A stretch of DNA of 64,000 bases from Geochorda sp036562495 (GCA_036562495.1 DATCKA010000070.1:1-64000); one strand, 5' to 3'; shown: positions 14,700 through 23,651, counted from the first letter of the stretch. Made by a program: numbers and translations. The notes: generated by a model not told the origin, from the letters alone.

Positions 14700-16711
14700 T
14701 TGACCACGCTCCCCGGTGGCACGGGCTCCTCGACCGTCACCAGCGTCAACCGGCCATCGGGGGCCGTGGCGGCCAGCAGCATTCCCTCCGAGCGTTCGCC
14801 GCGCAGGGTGGCCGGCTTGAGGTTGGCCACCACCACGATCCGCTTGCCCACCAGCGACTCGGGGGCGTAGTGGCGCGCGATGCCCGCGACGATCTGGCGG
14901 GGGCGCCCCTCGCCGACGTCCACCTTGAGCTTGAGCAGCCGATCCGCACCGGGTATCCGGTCGGCCTCCAGCACCGTCGCCACCCGGAGTCTCACCTTGC
15001 CGAACTCCTCGATGCCGATGAGCCCGTCATCCTCCTGGGCCTGGCCCCCCGTCGTCGGCGTCTGGGCCGCCCCTGTCGCCGCTGCCTCCGCGGCACCCTC
15101 TCGAACGGTGGGGGTGGCGCCTTGAGCCTCCTTGCCTCCCGACTTCTGCGGGGCGCTCTCCTCGTCGAGGATGCGGGGGAACAGCGGCTGACCCCGCCGC
15201 GTCCGGGTGCCGGGCCGGATCCGACCCCAGCTCAGGTCAGCGAAGCGCTGGCTCTCCAGCGGCTCCTCGATGCCCAGCTGCTCCCAGATGGCCTTGCCGG
15301 TCTTGGGCAGGAAGGGGGCGACCAGGAGTGCGGTCACCCGCAGCGCCTCGGCCAGGTGGTAGAGCACCGTGCGCAGCCGCTCGTCGGCCGCCGGGTCCTG
15401 CTGGCGGCGCCGGTGGAGCTGCCAGGGCTCGGTCTGGTCGATGTACTTGTTGGCGCGCCCCACGAAGCGCCAGATGGTGGCCAGCGCCGTGTTGATGTCC
15501 AGCTCCAGCATCCGCCGGTTGGCCTCGGATGCCACCTGCTCGGCCAGCTCCACGAGTTCGCGGTCGACGGGCTGCTGGGGCCCCGGCTCCGGCACGATCC
15601 CCTGCTCGTAGCGCTCCAGGATGCTGAGGGTCCGGTAGACCAGGTTGCCCAGGTCGTTGGCCAGGTCCGCGTTGATCCGATCGATGAGGGCCTGCTCCGA
15701 GAAGTTGCCGTCCTGCCCGAACGAGACCTCCCGCAGCAGGAAGTAGCGGATGGCGTCGCTGCCGTACCGATCGATGAGCACGTTGGGGTCCACCACGTTG
15801 CCCCTCGACTTGCTCATCTTCTGCTGGTCGAACAAGAGCCACCCGTGCCCGAAGACCTGCTTGGGCAACGGCAGGTCGGCCGCCATCAGGATGATGGGCC
15901 AGATGATGGTGTGGAAGCGCACGATCTCCTTGCCGACCAGATGCAGGTCCGCGGGCCAGTACCGCGCGAACTTGGCCGGGTCCTCCAGGTAGCCCACGCC
16001 GGTCAGGTAGTTGGTCAGCGCGTCGAACCAGACGTAGATGACGTGGCGCTCGTCGATGGGCACCGGGATGCCCCAGTCGAAGGTCGTGCGCGAGATGCAC
16101 AGGTCCTCCAGCCCCTGCTGGATGAAGGCCACCATCTCGTTGCGCCGGCTGGGAGGCTGGATGAACTCGGGGTGCTCCTGGATGTGCCGCAGCAGGCGAT
16201 CGGCGTACTTGGAGAGCCGGAAGAAGTAGCTCTCCTCCTGGAGCCACTCGACAGGGCGCCCGCAGTCGGGACACTTGCCCTCCACCAGCTTGCTCTCGAG
16301 CCAGAAGGTCTCGCACTGGACGCAGTACCAGCCCTCGTAGGTGGCCTTGTAGATGTCGCCCTTGTCGTAGATGGTCTTGAAGATGTGCTGCACCACCCGG
16401 ATGTGGTCGGGATCCGTGGTGCGGATGAAGCGGTCGTACTGGATGTCGAGCCGCTGCCACAGCTCCTTGAAGGTGGCCACGATCTCGTCGACGTACTGCT
16501 GGGGGCTGACGCCCTTCGCCTGGGCCTTGCGCTGGATCTTCTGGCCGTGCTCGTCCGAGCCGGTCAGGAAGAAGACGTCCTCGCCCAGGAAGCGATGCCA
16601 GCGCGCCAGGGCATCGGCCGCCGTCGTGGTGTAGGCATGGCCGATGTGAAGCCGATCGCTCGGGTAGTAGATGGGCGTCGTCAGGTAAAACTTGCCGCTC
16701 GGCTCACCCAT
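14696..16711 (-). CDS. metG: Methionyl-tRNA synthetase with C-terminal tRNA-binding domain
   Basis: The 671-residue enzyme charges tRNA-Met. ATG 16711 has GAGGAGG upstream and gives the start MGEPSGKFYLTTPIYYP; the longer open frame is the T-box leader. Seen are HIGH at residues 22-25, a Cys pair zinc knuckle (CVQC ... CPDC near residues 129-149), and KMSKS near residue 300. The anticodon-binding helices follow. A Pro/Ala/Gly-rich linker then leads to an EMAP/Arc1p-like tRNA-binding domain from IGIEEFGKVRLRVATVLEADRI to the end. The latter is common in metG of Bacillota and forms the dimer. Confidence 0.96.
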   Translation of the reverse strand: MGEPSGKFYLTTPIYYPSDRLHIGHAYTTTAADALARWHRFLGEDVFFLTGSDEHGQKIQRKAQAKGVSPQQYVDEIVATFKELWQRLDIQYDRFIRTTDPDHIRVVQHIFKTIYDKGDIYKATYEGWYCVQCETFWLESKLVEGKCPDCGRPVEWLQEESYFFRLSKYADRLLRHIQEHPEFIQPPSRRNEMVAFIQQGLEDLCISRTTFDWGIPVPIDERHVIYVWFDALTNYLTGVGYLEDPAKFARYWPADLHLVGKEIVRFHTIIWPIILMAADLPLPKQVFGHGWLLFDQQKMSKSRGNVVDPNVLIDRYGSDAIRYFLLREVSFGQDGNFSEQALIDRINADLANDLGNLVYRTLSILERYEQGIVPEPGPQQPVDRELVELAEQVASEANRRMLELDINTALATIWRFVGRANKYIDQTEPWQLHRRRQQDPAADERLRTVLYHLAEALRVTALLVAPFLPKTGKAIWEQLGIEEPLESQRFADLSWGRIRPGTRTRRGQPLFPRILDEESAPQKSGGKEAQGATPTVREGAAEAAATGAAQTPTTGGQAQEDDGLIGIEEFGKVRLRVATVLEADRIPGADRLLKLKVDVGEGRPRQIVAGIARHYAPESLVGKRIVVVANLKPATLRGERSEGMLLAATAPDGRLTLVTVEEPVPPGSVVK

Positions 16712-16752
16712 CCGACCAACGACCTCCTCATCGGGACCTGGACTGGTGGGGA

Positions 16753-16794
16753 CAAAACGAAAAGCCCCTCGCCTCCCCTGGGGGCGAAGGGCTT
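16753..16794 (-). terminator. T-box intrinsic terminator of the metG leader
   Basis: Read on the reverse strand, AAGCCCTTCGCC pairs with GGCGAGGGGCTT and is followed by a U-rich TTCGTTTTGT tract. It lies directly after the T-box motif, so the competing antiterminator can form with part of it. It is 42 bases upstream of the metG ATG. Confidence 0.85.
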
Positions 16795-17066
16795 GCGCGC
16801 CTGCGCGGTACCACCCCGGCTTCGCTGCCGCCTCGCGACGGACAGCCTCAGCGGGTACGCGGCCTGAGCCGGATACCCTGGCGCGATAACGGGCGCACCC
16901 GGCTCCCTCTACTGATCGCCCGCTGCGGCGACGTTGGAGGGGCCGCTCCGGGGCCATGTTGGGCGGGTCCTTGCCGCCGGCTCGCACCCTCCCGGCTCGC
17001 TTGGAGGCAGGTCTCCCGCCTACTCGCTCCCCATCATGGCGGCTGACTTTGACCTATACTGGGTGT
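16753..17066 (-). promoter_or_regulatory. T-box leader controlling metG-tatD
   Basis: The 14-base T-box core (GGGTGGTACCGCG at 16815-16803, reverse strand) is nearly identical to the consensus that pairs with uncharged tRNA acceptor ends, and it is followed by an intrinsic terminator. Upstream is a long structured region with a GAGTAGGCGG stem I start near 17015-17000 and an ATG triplet (16957-16955) in an AACATGG loop that fits a methionine specifier codon. Uncharged tRNA-Met would stabilise the antiterminator and allow transcription of metG and tatD. Confidence 0.9.
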
Positions 17067-17077
17067 GGCCCTATTGT
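17049..17077 (+). promoter_or_regulatory. Promoter of the aldolase-nadE operon
   Basis: TTGACC (17049-17054), a 17-bp spacer and TATTGT (17072-17077) fit a sigma-A promoter 65 bases upstream of the aldolase start. The -10 overlaps the reverse-strand -10 proposed for metG. Confidence 0.65.
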
Positions 17078-17102
17078 GTGGTCCTCGTATCGCGGATGTC
17101 AA
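17073..17102 (-). promoter_or_regulatory. Probable metG T-box promoter, reverse strand
   Basis: On the reverse strand TTGACA (17102-17097), an 18-bp spacer and CACAAT (17078-17073) form a plausible promoter. Transcription would start near 17066 and produce a leader of about 310 bases before the terminator. Its -10 occupies almost the same bases as the forward promoter's -10. Confidence 0.5.
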
Positions 17103-17141
17103 GGGCCGGGCGCCGACCGGCCGAAGGGGGCCGAGAGATCC

Positions 17142-17834
17142 ATGCTCCTGGCACGATTGCGGGCAGAGGTCGTCGGAATCGGCCGGAGGCTCTTGCAGAC
17201 CGGCCTCGTGGTGGGCACCTCCGGCAACGTCAGCGCCAGGGATCCCGAGACGGGCTACATCGCGATCTCGCCCTCGGGGATGGAGTACGACCGCATCGAG
17301 GCCGACGACGTGCCCGTCGTCGACGCTCAGGGAAACCGGGTGGAGGGACGCCGCCGCCCCTCCACGGAGCTCCCGACGCACCTGCTCATCTACCGCCACC
17401 GCCCCGACGTGGGGGCCGTGGTGCACACCCACTCGACCTACGCCACCGTCCTGGCGGTGCTGGGATGGTCGCTGCCGCCCATCCTGGGGGAGGCCGCCGC
17501 CGTGCTGGGCGGGGAGGTGCGGGTGGGGGAGTATGCCACCACTGGCACGGAGCAACTCGGGCTTTACACCGTCGAGGCCCTCGAGGGGCGCCAGGCAGCT
17601 CTCATGCGCAACCACGGCGCCATCGCGGTGGGCCGTGATCTGCGCGAGGCCCTCCACGCGGCCTGGGTACTGGAGTCGACCGCCCGCGTCTACTGGGCCG
17701 CACGGGTAGCCGGCTCGCCGCTGGTGCTGCCGCCCGATGAGGTGATGCGGGTGCGCCAGGGCTATCTCGCCAACTACGGCCAGCGGCCCGGAGGCTCAGG
17801 GCCCCGAGCCGAGGGGGTGCGCACATCCTCGTGA
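17142..17834 (+). CDS. Class II aldolase/adducin family protein
   Basis: This 230-residue protein is a zinc-dependent aldolase of the L-fuculose/rhamnulose phosphate aldolase type. It shows TSGNVSARD, ISPSGMEYD, the HTHSTYATV zinc ligands (His-x-His), and RNHGAIAVGRDL with the third histidine. Candidates include fuculose-1-phosphate aldolase, methylthioribulose-1-P dehydratase and ribulose-phosphate epimerase-type enzymes; the substrate is not decidable. ATG 17142 is used. The stop overlaps the nadE start (GTGA), so they form an operon. Confidence 0.82.
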   Translation: MLLARLRAEVVGIGRRLLQTGLVVGTSGNVSARDPETGYIAISPSGMEYDRIEADDVPVVDAQGNRVEGRRRPSTELPTHLLIYRHRPDVGAVVHTHSTYATVLAVLGWSLPPILGEAAAVLGGEVRVGEYATTGTEQLGLYTVEALEGRQAALMRNHGAIAVGRDLREALHAAWVLESTARVYWAARVAGSPLVLPPDEVMRVRQGYLANYGQRPGGSGPRAEGVRTSS

Positions 17835-19615
17835 CACCGCACCGGCTGCGTATCGCCCTGGCCCAGATCGATGCCACCGTCGGGGATCTGGAGGGCAACG
17901 CGCGCAAGATCGAGACCCTGGCCGCGACGGCCTACGAGGCAGGCGCGCAGCTCGTCGCGTTCCCCGAGCTGGCCCTGACGGGCTATCCACCCGAGGACCT
18001 GCTCCTTCGCCCGGGCTTCGTCCGGGACAACCGGCGGGTGCTGGAGACCCTGGCCCGGCGCCTGCCCCCCATCGTGGCCGTCGTGGGCTTCGTCGACGCC
18101 GATGACGACATCTACAACGCCGCCGCGGTGGTGGCCGCAGGGGAGATCCGGGCGGTGCACCGCAAGATGCTCCTGCCCAACTACGGCGTCTTCGACGAGT
18201 TGCGCTACTTCGAGGCAGGCCGCCGTCCGCTGGTGGTGCAGCTGGGCCCCTGGCGCATCGGGATCAACATCTGCGAGGACATCTGGTACCCCGACGGCCC
18301 CGCCCGGCTCCAGAGCCTGGTGGGTGGCGCCCAGCTGCTGGTCAACCTGTCGAGCTCGCCGTACCACATGGGCAAGATCGCCGAGCGGGAGCGTATGCTG
18401 GCCACCCGTGCCATGGACTACCGAGTGGCGCTGGCCTTCGTCAACATGGTGGGAGGCCAGGACGAGCTGGTCTTCGACGGCACCAGCGTCGTCATCGACG
18501 AGGACGGCCACACCGTGGCGCGGGCTCCCTGCTTCGAGGAGGCGCTGGTGGTGGCCGACGTGGACCCGGCGTCCGTCTTCCACCGCCGGCTGCGCGACCC
18601 GCGGCGCCGTCAGCAGCGGCTCTACTTGAGCCAGCACGAGGCGGCCCCCGCCGTCGAGCTGGTCACCCTCGACCTGCCGCCGGCGCGGCCGTCAGCGGCC
18701 ATCCCGGCAGCGGCCCCGGTCCCCGTGGTGACCGACGCCCGACCCCTGCCCGATCCCGAGGCGGAGGTGTGGGGAGCCCTTCGCCTGGGCCTGCGCGACT
18801 ACGTGGCCAAGAACGGCTTCGAGACCGTGGCCGTGGCGTTGTCGGGGGGCATCGACTCGTCGCTGGTGGCCGCCCTGGCCGTCGACGCCCTCGGGCCCCA
18901 TCGGGTGGTGGGCGTGACGATGCCGTCCCGGTTCACCCCGCCCGAGAGCCTGCAAGATGCTCAGGAGGTCGCCCGGCGACTGGGCATCCGCTGCGAGGTC
19001 GTCCCCATCGAGCCCGTCTTCGCGGCCTACCTCGAGACGCTGCGTCCGCTCTTCGGCGAGCGCCCCTTCGACACCGCCGAGGAGAACCTGCAGGCCCGCA
19101 TCCGCGGCACCCTCATGATGGCACTGGCCAACAAGTTCGGATGGCTGGTGCTGACGGCCGGCAACAAGAGCGAGCTGGCCGTGGGCTACCTGACCCTGTA
19201 CGGTGCCGACACCGCCGGCGGCTTCGCCGTCATCAAGGACCTGCCCAAGACCTGGGTCTACCGCCTGGCCCGCTGGCGCAACGCCCGGCAGGGCGACCCG
19301 GTCATCCCCGAGCGCGTGCTGGTCAAGCCGCCCTCGGCCGAGCTGCGGCCCGGCCAGCGGGACACCGACGAGTTGCCGCCCTACGAGGAGCTGGACCCCA
19401 TGATCGCTGCCTACGTCGAGGAGGACCGGGACGCCTCCGAGCTGGTGGCCATGGGCTTTGCGTCCCAGACGGTGGGGCGCTTCGCGGCCATGGTGGCGCG
19501 CAGCGAGTTCAAGCGGCGGCAGGCGCCCCCCGGGGTCAAGGTGACGCCCCGTGCCTTCGGCCGGGACTGGCGCTTCCCCATCACCAATCGGTACGTCGAG
19601 CGCCTGCCGTCGTAG
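17831..19615 (+). CDS. nadE: Glutamine-dependent NAD+ synthetase
   Basis: The 594-residue protein carries a nitrilase-type glutaminase domain first (Glu in FPELALTGYPPEDL, Lys in HRKMLLPNYGVFDE, Cys in NICEDIW), then a NAD synthetase domain with the ATP-PP loop ALSGGIDSSLVAAL near residue 335, ENLQARIRG and LTAGNKSELAVGY. It makes NAD+ from deamido-NAD using glutamine-derived ammonia. The GTG start overlaps the aldolase stop. Normal length for the bacterial two-domain form. Confidence 0.96.
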   Translation: MTPHRLRIALAQIDATVGDLEGNARKIETLAATAYEAGAQLVAFPELALTGYPPEDLLLRPGFVRDNRRVLETLARRLPPIVAVVGFVDADDDIYNAAAVVAAGEIRAVHRKMLLPNYGVFDELRYFEAGRRPLVVQLGPWRIGINICEDIWYPDGPARLQSLVGGAQLLVNLSSSPYHMGKIAERERMLATRAMDYRVALAFVNMVGGQDELVFDGTSVVIDEDGHTVARAPCFEEALVVADVDPASVFHRRLRDPRRRQQRLYLSQHEAAPAVELVTLDLPPARPSAAIPAAAPVPVVTDARPLPDPEAEVWGALRLGLRDYVAKNGFETVAVALSGGIDSSLVAALAVDALGPHRVVGVTMPSRFTPPESLQDAQEVARRLGIRCEVVPIEPVFAAYLETLRPLFGERPFDTAEENLQARIRGTLMMALANKFGWLVLTAGNKSELAVGYLTLYGADTAGGFAVIKDLPKTWVYRLARWRNARQGDPVIPERVLVKPPSAELRPGQRDTDELPPYEELDPMIAAYVEEDRDASELVAMGFASQTVGRFAAMVARSEFKRRQAPPGVKVTPRAFGRDWRFPITNRYVERLPS

Positions 19616-19621
19616 GTCGTC

Positions 19622-20998
19622 TCAGGATGGCCGCCGCCAGCGCAGGATCAGCCCCGCCGGGATGGGTGGCCACGGGCGCACCGAGTCGGCGGGGATGGGG
19701 TTGTTGTCGAGCGCCACGGTCAGTAGCTGCTGGGGCGACGGCGGTGGAAGCAGGAAAGCGGCCACGGCCTCGCCCCTGTCCACCCGCTCGATGGCGCCGG
19801 CCACCGAGGTTTCCACGTCGAGCGGGGGCGCGTGCAGGCGGCTCAGCTCGGGGCCGATCCCCAGCGCTCGCTCGAAACCCAGCGCGTGCAGCACGTTGAC
19901 GTCCATTGCCCGCCACGTCGCACGGCCCAGGGGATGGGTCCAGTTCTCCATCAGCATGCGGCCCTTGGAGCGAGCCACCTTGACGCGGCCCCCTCCCAGG
20001 TACAGGACGAAGCCGGTGAACTCGTCGCGGGCCTTCCCCAACTGGGCCAGCGCCGCGTCGACGCGCTCGAGAGGGGTGAGGGACTCCGCCTGGGAGCCGA
20101 CGTCGAGGAGACGGAAGCAAGCGGCGAGGCGCTGCTCCACGCTCGCCGCGTCGAGGCGTGACGATGACAGCAGCAGCCGGTGCACCGGCAGGATCGCCGG
20201 GGTCTCGCCCGCGTCGGCGGGCGAGTCGCACGGCGTGAGAAACGCCAGCACCGATGGCGGCGTGCCGTTGACCTGCCCGTCGGAGGACTGGGCCGCCAGT
20301 CGCCGGAGGGCCTCCACCTGGAGCGCGCCCTGGACGACCGCTACGGGCACCTGCGAGAGGATGTCGGCCAGCTCCCGGGCGGCGTCGACTTGCATGCGCC
20401 ACAGGCGGTGCGAGGTCCCGTCAGCCGCCTCGATGGCCAGGACGGGCTCGCCCTGCTCGACGGTCCCGGCCAGGATCTCGTCGAGCCGAGCCCGCCGCGC
20501 GCCGGTGGCTGCCTTGGCGAACAGGCCCCACACCGGGGCGACGTCGACGGCGAAGGCCTTCATCACGGGCACCATGGGCTCCACGGCCGCCGGGTCGATA
20601 GTCTCGACCCGCTTGGGCGGGGCCGGGTCGCCCACCCCCAGGGCCGCCACCACGGCCCGGTAGGATGCGGTCTCGGGTACGCCCGGGCCGTGACGCCGGT
20701 CCTCGGGCACGGGGCGCCTGGCCTCGTACAGATAGAGCGTGGGCGACTCGTCGCGCACCAAAAGCCCCCTGGCCAGCCAGTCGCTCACCACGGTGCCGGC
20801 CCAGTCGGAGAAGAGGCGGGAGGCATGGGGACGGGCTTCGTTCGTGTCGGTCCCGGGCCCGCCTCCGAGCTGCGCCGGCTCTCCCGTGGGTCGGCGAGCC
20901 GCCGGACGCCAGTCGGCGGCGTCGGCCAAGAGCGAGCCCACGTCGCCCACACGGGCCGGGTCGTAGCGGATCCCCGCGAACAGCGAGACCTTCGGCAT
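19622..20998 (-). CDS. DUF1015 family protein
   Basis: The 458-residue protein matches the DUF1015 family: SLFAGIRYDPARVGD at the start, LYLYEARR, a TSHRLWRM core, VAALGVGD-like parts and a C-terminal AFLLPPPSPQQLLTVALDN with the usual P-x-x-T pattern. No biochemical role is firmly known for this family. ATG 20998 gives the natural N-terminus; ATG 21013 is an alternative. The gene is convergent with nadE (7-base gap) and divergent from pepT. Confidence 0.8.
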   Translation of the reverse strand: MPKVSLFAGIRYDPARVGDVGSLLADAADWRPAARRPTGEPAQLGGGPGTDTNEARPHASRLFSDWAGTVVSDWLARGLLVRDESPTLYLYEARRPVPEDRRHGPGVPETASYRAVVAALGVGDPAPPKRVETIDPAAVEPMVPVMKAFAVDVAPVWGLFAKAATGARRARLDEILAGTVEQGEPVLAIEAADGTSHRLWRMQVDAARELADILSQVPVAVVQGALQVEALRRLAAQSSDGQVNGTPPSVLAFLTPCDSPADAGETPAILPVHRLLLSSSRLDAASVEQRLAACFRLLDVGSQAESLTPLERVDAALAQLGKARDEFTGFVLYLGGGRVKVARSKGRMLMENWTHPLGRATWRAMDVNVLHALGFERALGIGPELSRLHAPPLDVETSVAGAIERVDRGEAVAAFLLPPPSPQQLLTVALDNNPIPADSVRPWPPIPAGLILRWRRPS

Positions 20999-21097
20999 CG
21001 CGCTTGTCGCCATCCTTTCCCAACGACGAGGGGTTTCGTCGGTCATCCGACGTATCCTGGTATCGTCCCTCACACCCTACTTCACAAGGAGGCCGCC

Positions 21098-22372
21098 GTG
21101 ACGACCACCATGCGACGTCCTGGCAGGACACCCGATCCGGACCTGTTGGCGGAGGGCGTGCTGGCCAAGTTTCTGCGCTACGTCCAGGTGGACAGCCCCT
21201 CCGCCGAGGGAGCCGCCCAGGTGCCGTCGACCCCCGAGCAATGGGAGATGGCCCGTCTCCTCCGAGACGAGCTGGAGCGCCTGGGGCTGGAGGAGGTGGA
21301 GCTGGACGAGCACGGCATCGTCCTCGGCACCCTGCCCGGCACCGTCCAGGGGCCGGCCATCGGCCTGCTGGCCCACTACGACACGTTTCCCGGCGTGCCG
21401 GGACGCTCGGTCAAGCCCCTGGTGCATCGCGCCTGGGACGGGCGCCCCATCCGCCTCCCGGCGGGCCCGGTGCTGGATCCCGCCGACCAGCCGGCGCTTG
21501 CGGCCTGCGTAGGCCACGACCTGGTCACCTCCGACGGCAGCACGCTGCTGGGCGCCGATGACAAGGCGGGCGTGGCCGAGATCATGGAGGTCCTCTGCCG
21601 GCTCATCGGGGAGCCCCACCGACCCCATCCGCCTGTACGGGTGGCCTTCACGCCGGACGAGGAGACGGGCAAGGGCATCGGCTTCCTCGACGTGCGTCGC
21701 TTCGGGTGCGTGGCCGCCTACACGCTCGACGGCAGCGTCGCCGGCGAGCTGTCGGGCGAGAACTTCGACGCTCGCAACCTGCGGGTGACCATCGAGGGCC
21801 GCAGCGCCCACACGGGCACCGCCCGCGGCCGCATGATCAACGCGGTGCGGCTGGCGGCCGACTTCATCGCCCAGGTGCCGGCCACTCTGTTGCCCGAGAC
21901 GACCGACGGCCGCGAGGGCTTCATCCATGTCGACGCCATCGAGGGCAACATGGAGAGGGTCACCCTCAAGGTGGCGCTACGGCACTTCAGCGTCGAGGAG
22001 CTGGACCGGCTCCACGAGGTGGTGCGCCAGGCCCTCCAGGGGCTCGAGCTGCGGTACCCGGGCGCCCGCACCGCCGTGGAGGTGACGGGCGGCTATGCCA
22101 ACATGGCGCGCCGCCTGGCCGCACACCCCGAGGTGATGGAGCTGGCGCGCGAGGCCATCCGGAGGGCCGGCCTCGAGGTGGTGGAGGTCCCCATACGGGG
22201 AGGCACCGACGGCGCCCGCCTGACCGAGCAGGGGCTGCCGACACCCAACCTCTTCACGGGCGGGATGAACTACCACAGCCGCACCGAGTGGGCGTCGGTG
22301 CAATGGATGGAGAAGGCCGTGGAGACGGTCCTCCACCTGCTGGAGCTCTGGGCCGAGCGCATGAGGCGCTGA
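21098..22372 (+). CDS. pepT: Tripeptide aminopeptidase (peptidase T family)
   Basis: The M20 metallopeptidase removes the N-terminal residue of tripeptides. Visible are the metal and catalytic motifs LLAHYDTFP, LLGADDKAGVAEIM, FTPDEETGKG, a dimerisation/lid insertion with EGRSAHTGTARGRMINA, and the C-terminal PIRGGTDGARLTEQGLPTPNLFTGG. The start is GTG 21098 with an AAGGAGG site 6 bases upstream, giving 424 residues. The gene is divergent from the DUF1015 gene. Confidence 0.92.
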   Translation: MTTTMRRPGRTPDPDLLAEGVLAKFLRYVQVDSPSAEGAAQVPSTPEQWEMARLLRDELERLGLEEVELDEHGIVLGTLPGTVQGPAIGLLAHYDTFPGVPGRSVKPLVHRAWDGRPIRLPAGPVLDPADQPALAACVGHDLVTSDGSTLLGADDKAGVAEIMEVLCRLIGEPHRPHPPVRVAFTPDEETGKGIGFLDVRRFGCVAAYTLDGSVAGELSGENFDARNLRVTIEGRSAHTGTARGRMINAVRLAADFIAQVPATLLPETTDGREGFIHVDAIEGNMERVTLKVALRHFSVEELDRLHEVVRQALQGLELRYPGARTAVEVTGGYANMARRLAAHPEVMELAREAIRRAGLEVVEVPIRGGTDGARLTEQGLPTPNLFTGGMNYHSRTEWASVQWMEKAVETVLHLLELWAERMRR

Positions 22373-22385
22373 CGCGCCGGTCGGC

Positions 22386-22817
22386 TCACCTCGCGTGCCC
22401 GGCCAGGGCCCGGCGGATGCGGTGCACCACCACGTCGGGTGCGGCGACCAGCTCGCGGTTTTCCACGTGGAGGACCCGGTAGCCCATCTGTCGCAGCGCC
22501 TCGTCTTTGCGCCGGTCCTTGGCCCGCACGTCCGCGGCCAGGTGTACCAGGCCGTCGAGCTCCACGACCAGCCGCTGGCGGGGGAAGAGGAAGTCCACCT
22601 CGTAGACGCCGATGCGCACCCGCCTCCGGAAGTCGCTCAGACCGGCCCGGCGCAGGGTAGCGGCCAGGCGGTCTTCCATGGCGTGCGGCGTGTGGTCGGG
22701 AGCGGGCCGGGAGGAGGGGGCCGGACGCGCCTGCACTTCCCGCAGGCGCTCCTCGAAGAAGGAGCCGCCCGCCGAGGCGATGCCCCACCGGGATCGTGGC
22801 CGTCGGGGAGGGGTCAT
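22386..22817 (-). CDS. DUF559 (Vsr-like) endonuclease-fold protein
   Basis: The 143-residue protein carries a DUF559 domain with a PD-(D/E)xK-like core: IGVYEVDFLFPRQRLVVELDGLVH, then RKDEALRQMGYRVLHVENREL. It resembles very-short-patch repair nucleases but no activity is proven for most of these. ATG 22817 overlaps the stop of the YczE-like gene (ATGA). The N-terminus (about 50 residues) is basic and low in hydrophobics. A pairing with a membrane protein of this type is unexplained. Confidence 0.75.
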   Translation of the reverse strand: MTPPRRPRSRWGIASAGGSFFEERLREVQARPAPSSRPAPDHTPHAMEDRLAATLRRAGLSDFRRRVRIGVYEVDFLFPRQRLVVELDGLVHLAADVRAKDRRKDEALRQMGYRVLHVENRELVAAPDVVVHRIRRALAGHAR

Positions 22818-23617
22818 CGCCGCCTCGCCCCCGCCGGGGCCCCGGCAGGGTGTGCTTGCCCGACCGGGTTGTCGGTGGGCCGACCCTCGGGCGGGGATGG
22901 CGACGTCGCGGCGTCCCACCAGCGACGAGCGAAGCGAAACCATGGGATGGCCACGGCCAGGCCAGGGCCCACCAGCGCCGCCACGACGATGCTGCCGACT
23001 CCGACGGGGCCGCCGAGGGCCCAGCCGGCCAGCGTGGCGCTGCCCTCCAGCAGCACGCGGGCCACGCCGACGCCGGGCTCGCTGCGGACAAGGGCCCCCG
23101 GCGGGGGACGGCGCCCGATGCGTGCGCGGGCGAAGCGCCGGGCCAGGGCCAGGGTCATGCCGTCACGAGGGCCCGCGCCGAGGCCGGCGCTCAGGTACCA
23201 TGCCGACCCCACCGCCAGGAGCGCGACTCCCGCCAGGAGGGCTACCCAAGCGGCCAGCGGCCCCCGGGGCATCGGCACCAGTTGCCAGGCCTCGATGAGA
23301 TCGTAGGCGGCGCCCACGTACCACATGTTGAGCAGCGTGCCCAGGCGAGGGGGCTCGCCCAGAGCCCAGGCTCCCAGCACCAGCACCAGGCCCACCAGCT
23401 GGTTGGCCTGGCCGAACGTGATGGGCAGACGCAGGCTCAGCCCCATGTGCAGCACGTCCCACGGGCCGAGCCCCAAGCCCGCTAGCACCTGCAGCCGGAT
23501 CCCCGCGGCGATGAGGGTCATCCCCGCGACCATCCACAGCCAGCGCAGCGGCGCCCGCCAGCTTACACGAATGGCCGAGGAGGCCGACCGGGTCGATGGG
23601 GCCGACGAAACGTCCAT
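22814..23617 (-). CDS. YczE/YitT-like membrane protein
   Basis: The 267-residue protein has about five hydrophobic segments and the YczE/YyaS pattern: GMTLIAAGIRLQVLAGLGLGPWDVLHMGL, ITFGQANQLVGLVLVLG, and an internal repeat YLSAGLGAGPRDGMTLALARR. The two GLGxGPxD repeats are the family's hallmark. Function is unknown. A TATAAT box on the reverse strand (23633-23628) is only about 11 bases before ATG 23617, so the mRNA would have a very short leader, or a promoter further upstream drives it. Confidence 0.8.
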   Translation of the reverse strand: MDVSSAPSTRSASSAIRVSWRAPLRWLWMVAGMTLIAAGIRLQVLAGLGLGPWDVLHMGLSLRLPITFGQANQLVGLVLVLGAWALGEPPRLGTLLNMWYVGAAYDLIEAWQLVPMPRGPLAAWVALLAGVALLAVGSAWYLSAGLGAGPRDGMTLALARRFARARIGRRPPPGALVRSEPGVGVARVLLEGSATLAGWALGGPVGVGSIVVAALVGPGLAVAIPWFRFARRWWDAATSPSPPEGRPTDNPVGQAHPAGAPAGARRR

Positions 23618-23627
23618 GATGTAGGCA

Positions 23628-23633
23628 TTATAC
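23628..23633 (-). promoter_or_regulatory. TATAAT box near the YczE-like gene start
   Basis: TATAAT reads on the reverse strand 11 bases before ATG 23617. If used, the transcript would begin about 4 bases from the start codon (near-leaderless). No clear -35 hexamer is visible 17 bases upstream. Confidence 0.4.
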
Positions 23634-23651
23634 CGAAGAGGGGGCGCGACG

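Noticed and set aside
13863..14870. Forward frame 13560-14870 opposite tatD
   Set aside because: tatD has all metal-binding motifs on the reverse strand; the forward frame is Arg/Gln-rich without a domain.
14687..16867. 726-codon forward frame opposite metG
   Set aside because: It lies across metG and its T-box, whose motifs are unambiguous, and the translation shows no domain.
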